A model generated the notes under the pieces. The model searched no databases. It was given only the letters and a program-made list of their open reading frames with translations, and was not told the origin of the DNA. Of a DNA stretch of 64,000 nucleotides, positions 17,896 to 26,959 are shown in pieces. Position 1 is the first letter of the stretch, and the number at the start of each line of letters is the position of its first letter. Both the position numbers and the translations under genes were made by a program. The stretch comes from an uncultured Campylobacter sp. (GTDB taxonomy: Bacteria; Campylobacterota; Campylobacteria; Campylobacterales; Campylobacteraceae): NCBI RefSeq assembly GCF_937959485.1, contig NZ_CALGPY010000004.1:186001-250000 (forward strand). Reading direction: 5' to 3'.

Positions 17896-18937
17896 AATGA
17901 GCGCCGATGAGGCGCTAGAGCTAATCGAACATGCCGATCTGAACGAGCTTGGACGCGCGGCGTTTGCGCGCAAGCGCGAGCTGCACCCGGACCGCGTCAC
18001 GACCTTCATCATCGATCGAAACATAAACTACACCAACGCCTGCATGATAGATTGCAAATTTTGCGCATTTTATCGCCACGCAAGCGACGCGGACGCCTAC
18101 GTGCTGAGCTTTGAGCAGATTAGCGAAAAGATCGAGGAGCTCATCGCTGTGGGCGGCACGCAAATTTTATTTCAAGGCGGCGTCCATCCGAAGTTGAAAA
18201 TCGAATGGTACGAGGATCTGGTGGAGTTCATCCACAAAAATTACCCGAGTATCACGATCCACGGCTTCTCGGCGATCGAGATCGATTATATCGCGCGCCT
18301 TAGCGGCATCAGCACGCTCGAAGTGCTTCGCAGACTGCAAGCTAAGGGGCTCTACTCGATGCCCGGAGCCGGAGCCGAAATTTTAAGCGACCGCGTGCGA
18401 GACCTCGTAGCGCCGCGTAAAAGCGACAGTGTCACGTGGCTTAGAGTGCACGAGGAGGCGCACGGTATCGGTATGAAAACGACCGCCACTATGATGTTCG
18501 GCACGCTTGAAAGTACGCGCGAGATCGTAGAGCACTGGGATAAAATCCGCGAGCTGCAAGACCGCACGGGCGGCTTTCGAGCGTTCATTTTGTGGAGCTT
18601 TCAGGGGCAAAACACCCGCCTTTTGCGCGAGCATCCCAAGATCAAAAAGCAAAGCCCGAACCGCTACCTGCGCCTACTCGCCGTCTCGCGGCTATTTTTG
18701 GATAATTTCAAAAACATCCAAAGCAGCTGGGTCACGCAGGGCAGCTACATCGGGCAGCTGGCGCTGAAATTCGGCGCGAACGATCTTGGAAGCACGATGA
18801 TGGAGGAAAACGTCGTAAAGGCCGCGGGCGCAAGCTTTCGGATGAGCAAGGATGAGATGATAGCGCTGATCCGCGACGTAGGCGAAATACCCGCCAAGCG
18901 CAACACCAACTACGATATTTTGGAGACTTACGCTTAA
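17888..18937 (+). CDS. mqnC: Cyclic dehypoxanthine futalosine synthase
   Basis: A radical SAM enzyme of the futalosine menaquinone pathway; it cyclises dehypoxanthine futalosine. The iron-sulfur ligands are Cys52, Cys56 and Cys59 in CMIDCKFC. Further family signs are GGTQILFQGGVHPKLKIEWYE, GFSAIEIDYIA, and the C-terminal AGASFRMSKDEM and RNTNYDIL. At 349 residues it has the normal length. It shows that the organism makes menaquinone by the futalosine route. It overlaps the NfeD-like gene and is probably in the same transcript. Confidence 0.95.
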   Translation: MARMSADEALELIEHADLNELGRAAFARKRELHPDRVTTFIIDRNINYTNACMIDCKFCAFYRHASDADAYVLSFEQISEKIEELIAVGGTQILFQGGVHPKLKIEWYEDLVEFIHKNYPSITIHGFSAIEIDYIARLSGISTLEVLRRLQAKGLYSMPGAGAEILSDRVRDLVAPRKSDSVTWLRVHEEAHGIGMKTTATMMFGTLESTREIVEHWDKIRELQDRTGGFRAFILWSFQGQNTRLLREHPKIKKQSPNRYLRLLAVSRLFLDNFKNIQSSWVTQGSYIGQLALKFGANDLGSTMMEENVVKAAGASFRMSKDEMIALIRDVGEIPAKRNTNYDILETYA

Positions 18938-18950
18938 TTAAAGAGACAAT

Positions 18951-19628
18951 ATGAATAAAGCAATCACAAATAAAGATTCTCAAACCCTAATAACAGTAGA
19001 GGAATTTTATAGATTATACTCACGTGAATATGAACAAGGGCTTATATATCCAGTGTGTCCTAACTGTGGTAGGAAACTGATATTATATGGCATACATAGC
19101 TTAGAAGTTAAAGCTAGATTTAATCATCCAGAGCACAGTGAAAATTGCGAACTATCGGATACAAAAAAAGCTGCTCAAATTCCAGACTATGATTTCCAAA
19201 ATAGAAAGATTTTGGATGAACTAAAAAATCAAGAAAATAGGAAAAAAATTTATGCTATTTGTAAAGATATCATCAATAATAAATTTAAATTTTCAGAATT
19301 TTATGAATTAGAAAAGATTGCTAAAAATAGGAATATTTATTACTATAAAAATTTAGAAATTTGGATGATTCCATATATATTATTGACATTAAAAAATTTT
19401 GATATTATGAAAAAAAATGGCGACGGTTTATATACTGTTCAGTTTGTACTGAAAAATTCATTGCGAGCTACAATTGGAAATAAACATTTAAAATTTGAGC
19501 TCAATAAAATTTTCTCTGATAGCAAAAAACCAGCTCCCCCGTATTCATATTCAATCTCTAAAGAACAATTTGAAGATATTGATATTTCTTGGATTAAGTA
19601 TGATCTGAAAGAGTTTGATTTTGCGTGA
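18951..19628 (+). CDS. AT-rich orphan protein with a zinc-finger-like N-terminus
   Basis: A 225-residue protein whose base composition is much more AT-rich than both neighbours, with AAA, ATA and TTA codons dominating. Residues about 29-62 hold CPNCG, then an H..H-type segment and a Cys (FNHPEHSENC), a pattern seen in zinc-binding DNA-processing proteins; the layout is reminiscent of the N-terminus of CoiA-like proteins, but this is weak. The rest is Lys/Asn/Ile-rich and I do not recognise it. It starts 13 bases after mqnC, with only a poor AAAGAGA site. It looks like a horizontally acquired single-gene insertion between conserved genes. Confidence 0.7.
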   Translation: MNKAITNKDSQTLITVEEFYRLYSREYEQGLIYPVCPNCGRKLILYGIHSLEVKARFNHPEHSENCELSDTKKAAQIPDYDFQNRKILDELKNQENRKKIYAICKDIINNKFKFSEFYELEKIAKNRNIYYYKNLEIWMIPYILLTLKNFDIMKKNGDGLYTVQFVLKNSLRATIGNKHLKFELNKIFSDSKKPAPPYSYSISKEQFEDIDISWIKYDLKEFDFA

Positions 19629-19669
19629 TTACTAACATAATAAAAATATAATTATATAAGGATAAACGT

Positions 19670-20929
19670 ATGGAAAAAAAAGAGATTTCACTTAAGACCA
19701 AAGGCGGCAAAAGCGCTAAAATCGACTTTTTATATCAGTTCGATAATTCGCTGCCGGTGGCGAGCTTCAAGCTAATTTTCAAAGCAAGCGGCGCGGTGAG
19801 CGAGAAGACCCTTGGCCTTGCGCGTATCTGCGCGAGCGTTTTGGGCGAGGGCTCAAAGACGCTAGGGGTGAGCGAATTTCACCGCAAGCTCGATATCCGC
19901 GCGGTCGAAATCAGCGCCGCGAGCAATTTTGAAACCTTCGGCATCCAGCTAAACTGCCTAAAAGAGCATTTCGATTTCGGCCTAGATATGCTGCGAGAGC
20001 TGCTTAGTGAGCCTAATTTAACGCCCTCGGTGCTGGAAAAACTAAAAATGCAAACCATAGGCGAGATCGCCGTGCTAAAAAGCGAGTTCGATTACATCGC
20101 GACGTGCAACCTAAAAGCGCTTCTGTATCCGCACACGAGGCTCGCTCAGCCGCTCATAGGCGACGAGGCGAGCATAGAGCGGATCACGATGAAGGACGTG
20201 CGGGAGTTTTTTGCCTCGTTAAGTTTAGAGAATTTATACGTCGTTTTATGCGGCGACGTGAGCGATAAAAACCCGAAAATCGCGGAAATTCTAAGCCTCT
20301 TTTCAAGCGGCAAAAAGCGCGAGCTGCCGTTTTTCACGCCGAGCGATGCGAAAAAGATAAAGATCCAAAAGGAGCAGACGCAGCAGGCCTACATCTACTT
20401 CGGTGCGCCCTTTGCGCTGCCAAAGGAGCAGGAGTTCATCGCAAACACCGCGCTTTTCGTGCTCGGAAGCAGCGGTTTCGGCAGCAGGCTGATGGAGCGT
20501 ATCCGCGTTAAGCACGGGCTTGCGTACTCGGTCTATGCGCGCGGCGATTTCGAGCTTAGCCGCCGCGAGTTTTGGGGCTATCTGCAAACCAAAAACGAAA
20601 ATTTACAAAACGCCGCCGCGCTCGTAAAAGAGGAGATCGCGAAATTTATCGCCTCGGGCGTGAGCGAAGCGGAGTTGAAAAGCGCAAAAAAATTCCTGAT
20701 CGGAAGCGCTGTGCTGCAAAAAGAGACGATGTTTAAGCGCGCAGCGATCGCGCAGAGCGAGTATTACAAGGGCTATGCATTCGGCAAGTTCGAGCGAAAT
20801 TTAAAGCGCATCGAGACGCTAAAACTCGGGGTGCTCAATGATTTCATCAAGTCGCACGACGAGATCATGAACCTAAGTTTTTCCGTCATTTGCGACGAGG
20901 CCGCCGCGAAAAAGGGGCTTGAAATTTAG
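19670..20929 (+). CDS. M16-family peptidase-like protein without the zinc motif
   Basis: The 419-residue protein has the two-domain M16 (pitrilysin/processing peptidase) layout, with the C-terminal-domain feature SSGFGSRLMERIRVKHGLAYS near residue 268. The catalytic HxxEH expected near residue 50 is absent; that region reads ARICASVLGEGSKTLG. It may therefore be a non-catalytic partner or structural chaperone, like the inactive subunit of M16B pairs. C. jejuni Cj0805, next to the same gene block, is annotated as a zinc protease. AGGAT precedes the ATG. Confidence 0.85.
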   Translation: MEKKEISLKTKGGKSAKIDFLYQFDNSLPVASFKLIFKASGAVSEKTLGLARICASVLGEGSKTLGVSEFHRKLDIRAVEISAASNFETFGIQLNCLKEHFDFGLDMLRELLSEPNLTPSVLEKLKMQTIGEIAVLKSEFDYIATCNLKALLYPHTRLAQPLIGDEASIERITMKDVREFFASLSLENLYVVLCGDVSDKNPKIAEILSLFSSGKKRELPFFTPSDAKKIKIQKEQTQQAYIYFGAPFALPKEQEFIANTALFVLGSSGFGSRLMERIRVKHGLAYSVYARGDFELSRREFWGYLQTKNENLQNAAALVKEEIAKFIASGVSEAELKSAKKFLIGSAVLQKETMFKRAAIAQSEYYKGYAFGKFERNLKRIETLKLGVLNDFIKSHDEIMNLSFSVICDEAAAKKGLEI

Positions 20930-21577
20930 CCCGTCGCGGCACAGCTAGTGCATACCTGCGACCTACCTAAAATTTGGGTAAATTTTAAAATTTGTAAAGC
21001 GGCGCGGACGATATTAAGGCGCGGGCGGCGCTAAATTTTACTTTTTCGCTCCATTTGCGGACGGCTTGCGTTTAAATTTAAAACCGCGCTTGCGTCGCGC
21101 TAAAACTTTGCGAGGCTTTGCAGAAGCTGTTAAATTTGCAAACCTTATAAGGGCGGCTAAATTTAAAGGCGCGCCGTGCACGGCTCGGTAAAATTTCAGC
21201 GCGCAAAACCAAAGCCCGATTTCACAAGCCGTTTGTAAGCCGCGCCGTGAAATTTAAAAGACTGTGCGCGTGCATATCTTTCGGATCGTACGGTTTGCAA
21301 ATCGCGCTATGAATTTCAAAAGCGATCGCGCGCCGTTTTAAAACCGGGTGCACGCCGCAAAGATACAGCTGCCAAACAAAATACGCGCAAACGAGTAAAA
21401 TTTACAGGCGCAGCCGGCGAGCAAATTTGCCGCAATGGATGAAATTCCGAGCAAATTTTGGCAAGCGTTCGGCGCGGCGCATAGAATTTCGATCAAATTT
21501 AGGCGGGCTATTTCGCTTCGGCGCATAAAATTTCGTAGCGCAAGGGCTTAACGCCTATCAAATTTAAAGGATGAAAA
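20930..21577. other. 650-bp non-coding tract before recG
   Basis: No gene or RNA is seen. The tract mixes GC-rich words (GCGCGGGCGGCG, GCGCCGTGCACGG) with AAATTTTA/TAAATTTAAA words every 30-60 bases. A loose periodicity is visible around 21180-21340, where GCGC...AAACC...GCCG...GTAAGCC fragments recur. Confidence 0.5.
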
Positions 21578-24490
21578 TTGATTTTTGAAGCAAAAGACGC
21601 GGCGGCACTGCAAAAGGCGGGCATCACGACGCTTTTGGATCTGGCGCTGCTTCTGCCCAAAAGCTTCGACGATCTAAGCGTTAGAGACGCGCCCCGCGCG
21701 GGCGAGAGCACTGCAGAGGTCGAGTGCCTCTTCCAGCACAGGCGCAGCTCGATGCTCATCGTCACGGCGCACTGCCTCAGCTGGGAGCGCGAGATCAAAA
21801 TAGTGATCTTCAATGCCAAAAGCTGGCACTTCGGCGCCTTTAAGCGCGGCAAAAAATTCTTCATCCACGGCAAATGCGACGAAAGCTTCGGCTCGTGGCA
21901 GTTCGTAAATCCAAAAATCGTAAGCGAGCCGGGCAGGATCGCGCCCAAATACAAAGCCGCGCTGAGCGACGCCGCGGCGCAAAAGCTGATCAAAAAATAT
22001 CTAAGCGCGGATGCGCTTTTAGCCTGCGGACTGCGCGCGGACGAGGCGGCAGTACTGCTTGCGCTACACGAGAGCTCGCCGCGCAGCGTGCGAATGCTAG
22101 CCGCGCTAAATAGGCAGCTCAAGGAGGGCGGCGCGGAAAATTTCGGCGAGCGCGACGACGTTTCAAACAGCGATAAAATTCCGAGCGGCAGTGAAATTTT
22201 AAATGGCGGAATTTCAAGCAGCGACAAAATTTTAAATGACGGCGGAATTTCGGATAACGGTGAAATTCCAAGCTCGCAAAGCTCCGCCGCCGAAATTTTA
22301 AACGGCAGATCGCAAAATGATGAAATTTTGGGCAATAAAATTTCAATCCATTCGCAAAATGGCGGAGTTCTTGCCTACAGAACAAAGCACGACGCGGAGA
22401 ATGAAATTTTAAGCGGCGGAATTCCAAAGGGTGCGGAAACTTCACTCCCCCCAAGCCTCCGTGACGACGAGATTGCGAGCGATAAAATTTTAGACGGCGA
22501 TCAGTCCTGGGTGCGCGGCGCGGAGATTTATAACGACGAAAATTTTAGCGTTCAAAGCGATAAGGGTTTTCTTGCCGCATACGGCGCCGAGGCGCGCGGA
22601 GATGAAATTTCAAACGACTTCAAAGCCGATGCCGATAATGAAGCGGCTGCAAGCGACGATAAAATTTCAAACGACCTAGTATCCATCGCCCAAACAGTGA
22701 CACGGCCAGCAGACGTTCAAGCTGCAACCGCGCAATCCATATTAGAGCATATCGCGACCGAGCAGTCCGTAGCCGAGCAAGCCATAGTCGCACAACAAAA
22801 TTTAAGTACCCAGGACGTAGGTACGCGATCCGCAGCGGTTCAAACTTCAAGCCAAGCAGAGAGCGCGCAAGCCGCGACTACCCAAACTTTGAGCGCACAA
22901 GCTACGGGAGTGCAGCCTACGTGTAATCAAACCGAAAATCTTCAGACGGTAGTAGCCGCGCGGATCGTAACCGCAGAGCCTACGATCGCTCAGACTGCAA
23001 GCGCCGCCGAGGCTGTTCAGGACGCGCTCGCCGCACCGATGAGCGCTTCGCGCGATTGTGCCGTGCAACCTACGCATTATCAAACTGAAATTATCCAGAT
23101 TGCAGCCGCTAAAGCTACGACCGCCATACCTACAATCGCTCAAATTGCAAGCGACGCTGGAACTATACATGCCGCCAAGACCGCTCGGGCCGCAGCCGTC
23201 GCAGAGATGAGCGGAGCTGAAATTTTACGCACGCTTAAATTTGTCGAAATTCTAAACTACTTGCAAAAGCTAAGCACGAAAAAAACGAGCTTCCCTGCGC
23301 AAATTTACCCGCTGAGTGACATTTCGGACTGGCTCGCTTCGCTGCCTTTTGAGCCTACGCGCGATCAGCTAGCCGCGATAAAGGACATTGCTAGCGATCT
23401 GCAAAGCCCTCTGGCGCGCCGCCGCGTCGTCATGGGCGACGTAGGCAGCGGCAAGACGCTCGTCATCCTCGCGAGCGCGGCGATGAACTATCCGCGCATC
23501 AGCTACCTGATGGCGCCTACGAGCATCCTAGCCGAGCAGATTTACGCCGAGGCGCGCCGTTTGCTGCCGCCGCAGATCAAAGTCCTGCTCGTAAAAAGCG
23601 GCGATCGCGAGCCCGATTTCGCAGGCGCGCACCTTATCATCGGCACTCACGCCCTGCTCTACCACGAGCTCGCGCCGTCAAATCTCATAATGGTCGATGA
23701 GCAGCACCGCTTCGGCTCGAATCAGCGCGAAAAGATCGCGCGCCTCACCGAAAACGGCGAGTTTCGCGCGCATTTCATTCAGTTTAGCGCCACGCCGATA
23801 CCGCGCACGCTAAGCATGATCCAGTCCGAGCTCGTGAGCTTTAGCTTTTTAAAACAGCTACCGTTTGAAAAGCAGATCAAAACCAAAATTTTGCAAAACG
23901 ACGGATTTGCGGGCTTTATGCAGGATCTGCGCCGCGAGCTCGCTGCGGGCAATCAAGCGATCATCGTCTATCCGCTCGTGCAGCAAAGCGAAAGCTCGGT
24001 CTATCAAAGCCTTGAAGAGGCGACGCCGTTTTGGAAGGCTCAGTTTGCGGACGTGATGATCACTCACGGCAGCGACAAGGACAAGGAGGATGTCCTGCGC
24101 CGCTTCCGCGACGAGGGGCGGCTGCTGATAACTACGACGATCGTCGAAGTGGGTATCTCGCTGCCGCGACTTAGCGTCATTTTAATCGTGGGTGCCGAGC
24201 GGATGGGGCTTGCGTCGCTTCATCAGCTGCGCGGACGCGTCGGGCGCAAAGGTCAGGCGGGGCGCTGCTACCTCTACACCAAGCTCAAATCCCCGCCGCA
24301 GCGCCTGCGCGAGTTCGCAGCGACGCTGGACGGATTTAAGGTCGCAAATATCGATCTGAAAAACCGCCAAGGAGGCGATCTACTCGGCGGCTCGGTGCAG
24401 CACGGCGCGATGTTTGCGTGGTATGATTACGAAGAGGACGTGACGGCTGCGGCAAAACAGCGACTTAAAGACATAGGACGGGGTGCATGA
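21578..24490 (+). CDS. recG: ATP-dependent DNA helicase RecG with a ~355-residue low-complexity insert
   Basis: RecG remodels stalled forks and Holliday junctions. The N-terminal wedge (OB) domain is at about residues 1-185 and the helicase core at 545-970. Core motifs are MGDVGSGKT (Walker A), DEQHRFG (DExH), SATPIPRT (motif III), and QLRGRVGRKGQAGRCYLY (motif VI). Without residues about 187-540 the protein would be near 615 residues, the normal size for this group. The insert has a first half rich in GEILNGG/SSDKILN-type repeats and a second half rich in Ala/Thr/Gln. The frame stays open throughout. The start is TTG 21578, preceded by AAAGGA. Confidence 0.93.
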   Translation: MIFEAKDAAALQKAGITTLLDLALLLPKSFDDLSVRDAPRAGESTAEVECLFQHRRSSMLIVTAHCLSWEREIKIVIFNAKSWHFGAFKRGKKFFIHGKCDESFGSWQFVNPKIVSEPGRIAPKYKAALSDAAAQKLIKKYLSADALLACGLRADEAAVLLALHESSPRSVRMLAALNRQLKEGGAENFGERDDVSNSDKIPSGSEILNGGISSSDKILNDGGISDNGEIPSSQSSAAEILNGRSQNDEILGNKISIHSQNGGVLAYRTKHDAENEILSGGIPKGAETSLPPSLRDDEIASDKILDGDQSWVRGAEIYNDENFSVQSDKGFLAAYGAEARGDEISNDFKADADNEAAASDDKISNDLVSIAQTVTRPADVQAATAQSILEHIATEQSVAEQAIVAQQNLSTQDVGTRSAAVQTSSQAESAQAATTQTLSAQATGVQPTCNQTENLQTVVAARIVTAEPTIAQTASAAEAVQDALAAPMSASRDCAVQPTHYQTEIIQIAAAKATTAIPTIAQIASDAGTIHAAKTARAAAVAEMSGAEILRTLKFVEILNYLQKLSTKKTSFPAQIYPLSDISDWLASLPFEPTRDQLAAIKDIASDLQSPLARRRVVMGDVGSGKTLVILASAAMNYPRISYLMAPTSILAEQIYAEARRLLPPQIKVLLVKSGDREPDFAGAHLIIGTHALLYHELAPSNLIMVDEQHRFGSNQREKIARLTENGEFRAHFIQFSATPIPRTLSMIQSELVSFSFLKQLPFEKQIKTKILQNDGFAGFMQDLRRELAAGNQAIIVYPLVQQSESSVYQSLEEATPFWKAQFADVMITHGSDKDKEDVLRRFRDEGRLLITTTIVEVGISLPRLSVILIVGAERMGLASLHQLRGRVGRKGQAGRCYLYTKLKSPPQRLREFAATLDGFKVANIDLKNRQGGDLLGGSVQHGAMFAWYDYEEDVTAAAKQRLKDIGRGA
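22910..23180 (+). repeat. 153-bp in-frame duplication inside the recG insert
   Basis: Two copies start with GTGCAGCCTACG at 22910 and GTGCAACCTACG at 23063, 153 bases (51 codons) apart. Both encode a VQPT..QTE..Q block followed about 20 residues later by PTIAQ.AS. The second copy fades near 23180. Divergence between the copies is substantial, so the duplication is not fresh. Confidence 0.75.
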
Positions 24491-24703
24491 AATTCTACGA
24501 GATGCGATAGAATTTAAACGTAATTTAGTCTCGGCAAAATTTTACGAAGCGAATGTGATTATGAGGTAATGGGCGATCTGATATAAAATTTGAAATTTCA
24601 CGGCGCAGATTGCATCGGATAAAATTTAGAGCTTTACCAAGCGTCGTTTGCTTTTAATTTCTAAAATTTATGCAACTTAAAGTTCAAAAAAAAGGAGAGC
24701 AAA

Positions 24704-25186
24704 ATGGCTTACGTGACCTACGACAAGGCAAAATGGCACTGGGGCGCGAAAAATGCGCCGACAGATATCCCGCAGGAAAACGGCGCGACGCACATCGCAT
24801 TTTTCTTCCGCTGGTGCATAGAGCGCAAGCTCTATTCCAAGGACTTCGCGGCGGATTTCGCGGACGATATAGCAAAGATGGACGATAGCTTTGATTATCG
24901 CGGGTATTTCTTTGGCGCCATGGACGGCGTGCTAGGCAGCGAGGAGCTAAACACCGCGGGCAAGGCCTTTGCGAAGGCCTACTACACCACGGACCGCACG
25001 AAATTTGCCAAAACGCACGGCTGGTATTTGCAAGATTACGACGACTTCGTCGCGCGAAAATTCGGCGATAAGAACTTCGACAACGCCTATTTTTACATAG
25101 AAAACTCGCCGCAAAATTACGCCGAGATCAAAGAGATCATCGATCGCCGCTACGAGGAATTCTTGAGCTTCAAAGCAGCGAAGTAG
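24704..25186 (+). CDS. Conserved hypothetical protein (DUF7832-like)
   Basis: A 160-residue soluble acidic protein with a strong AAAGGAGAG ribosome site at 24689-24697. It contains GATHIAFFFRWCIERKLYS near residue 28, a patterned segment seen in a family of uncharacterised bacterial proteins often tied to DUF7832; this name is from memory of the motif and uncertain. It has aromatic-rich repeats of DYD and YF, and no signal or membrane segment. It stands alone between recG and hisS. Confidence 0.75.
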   Translation: MAYVTYDKAKWHWGAKNAPTDIPQENGATHIAFFFRWCIERKLYSKDFAADFADDIAKMDDSFDYRGYFFGAMDGVLGSEELNTAGKAFAKAYYTTDRTKFAKTHGWYLQDYDDFVARKFGDKNFDNAYFYIENSPQNYAEIKEIIDRRYEEFLSFKAAK

Positions 25187-25717
25187 AAATTTTACCGCCG
25201 AGCTTAGCCGGTTTAAAATAGACGCCTAATCCGAAACGGCGTGCGATCGACAGTGCGGTAAAATTTAAAATTTTACGCAATGCGTTAAATTTTGCACAGT
25301 GCGTAAATTTCGGTGGCGCTTTAATTTTACATAGCATGCCGCGAGCCGACGCGACGCATCGCAAATTAAATTTTAAAATCCAACCGCTGCGCAGCGCGCG
25401 ATATATTAAACCTAACGGCGCGCTGTTTTTATAAGCCTGGCGCTTGTATTTGCAAACTCTCAGCACGCAATATTAGAAGCCGCCCGCCGATCGTCGCGCC
25501 GTAAATTTTATAAACGGCGATCGTTTAAAACAATTCTCAAAGATCGCGCAATCCGCATTTTAAGATAAATTTGAAATTTTAAAATCATCGCGGCGCGCGA
25601 TGCAAATAAGTAAAACCGACATAAAACCGCGAGCGGCAGGGCTTAAAATTTAGGAAAATTTAACTATAATCGCCGCAAAAATTTGAAAATTTTAAAATTT
25701 CACAAAGGATTTCATAG
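25187..25717. other. 530-bp non-coding tract upstream of hisS
   Basis: No gene is seen. The tract consists of GC-rich fragments (GCAATGCGTTAAATTTTGC, CAGTGCGTAAATTT) and AAATTTTAAAATT words. The hisS promoter lies at its right end. Confidence 0.5.
25665..25670 (+). promoter_or_regulatory. Probable -10 box of the hisS operon
   Basis: TATAAT in the sequence AACTATAATCGCC, 48 bases before the hisS start. An AAAGGA ribosome site lies near 25703. The -35 region is A/T-rich without consensus. Confidence 0.55.
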
Positions 25718-26959
25718 ATGATCAAGGCACTCCGCGGTATGAACGATATTTCAGGCGAGCAGGCGCGCATCTACTCGCAAATTTTAAACGTGTGCGAGCG
25801 CGTGGCGCGCAATTACGGCTTTTGTCTCATCGAAACGCCCAAGCTCGAACAGACCGCGCTATTTCGCCGAAGCGTCGGCGAGAGCAGCGACATCGTCGGC
25901 AAAGAGATGTATGAGTTTAGCGACAAAAGCGGAGATAGCGTCTGCCTGCGCCCCGAAGGTACCGCAGGCGTCGTGCGCGCCTTTATCGAAAAAAAGCTAG
26001 ACCGTAGCGGCGGCGTGCATAAATTTTATTATCAAGGCTCGATGTTTCGCTACGAGCGCCCGCAAAAGGGGCGCCTGCGCGAGTTTCATCAATTCGGCGT
26101 CGAGTGCTTCGGGCAAAGTAGCGTCTATGAGGATGCGAGTGTGATTTTGATGTTAGCTCAAATTTTACGCGAGCTAAATGTCTCCGCAACGCTTAAAATC
26201 AACTCTTTAGGCGATGAGGAGTGCATGCCGGCATATAAAACCAAGCTCGTAAATTTCTTGCAAGATCGCAAAGACAGGCTCTGCGAGGACTGCCAAAGGC
26301 GCATCGACACCAATCCGATCCGCGTGCTGGACTGCAAAAACGAAAGCTGCCAGAAAATTTTAGCCGCTGCGCCGCTTATAACTGAAAATTTAAACGACGC
26401 TTGCGCCGCGGAATTTGCACAGCTGCAAAGAATTTTAACCCAAAACGGACAAAAATTTGAGATCGATGCGAAGCTCGTGCGCGGGCTTGATTACTACTGT
26501 AAAACCGCCTTCGAGTTCGTCTCAAGCGAGCTTGGCGCGCAAAGCGCCGTAGGCGGCGGCGGGCGCTACGATAGGCTCGTGGAGTTTTTAGGCGGTAGAA
26601 AGACGGCGGGCGTGGGCTTTGCGATCGGTATCGAGCGAATAGCCGAAATTTTAAAAACGCGCGAAAGCCCACAAGCGCGCGAGGGACTTTATATCGGCGC
26701 ACTGGACGAGGCGTTCGTAAGCACGGCGTTTTCGTTTGCGCTAAAACTGCGAAAGTTTTGTAAAACTCAAATTTCATACGAGCCCAAGGCGCTTGCGAAG
26801 CATTTAAAGGCAGCCGACGGGGCGGAGGCGAAATTTTGCCTTTGCATCGGACAGGACGAGTTTGATCGCGCCGAAGTGTGGTGTAAAAATTTAGAGGATC
26901 AAACCACTTTTGCGATTAAATTTAAAGAGGTCGAAGCATTTTTTAAGGATAGAGCATGA
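25718..26959 (+). CDS. hisS: Histidyl-tRNA synthetase
   Basis: A class II synthetase, 413 residues, the expected length. The start MIKALRGMNDI is the family's hallmark N-terminus. Motif 2 is FRYERPQKGRLREFHQ, the histidine-specific loops are LVRGLDYYCKTAFE and GGGGRYDRL, and motif 3 is GVGFAIGIERI. It heads the operon hisS-speA-cysE-(small gene)-aspB, whose core order is shared with C. jejuni (hisS, speA, cysE, aspB). speA starts four bases inside its end. Confidence 0.97.
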   Translation: MIKALRGMNDISGEQARIYSQILNVCERVARNYGFCLIETPKLEQTALFRRSVGESSDIVGKEMYEFSDKSGDSVCLRPEGTAGVVRAFIEKKLDRSGGVHKFYYQGSMFRYERPQKGRLREFHQFGVECFGQSSVYEDASVILMLAQILRELNVSATLKINSLGDEECMPAYKTKLVNFLQDRKDRLCEDCQRRIDTNPIRVLDCKNESCQKILAAAPLITENLNDACAAEFAQLQRILTQNGQKFEIDAKLVRGLDYYCKTAFEFVSSELGAQSAVGGGGRYDRLVEFLGGRKTAGVGFAIGIERIAEILKTRESPQAREGLYIGALDEAFVSTAFSFALKLRKFCKTQISYEPKALAKHLKAADGAEAKFCLCIGQDEFDRAEVWCKNLEDQTTFAIKFKEVEAFFKDRA

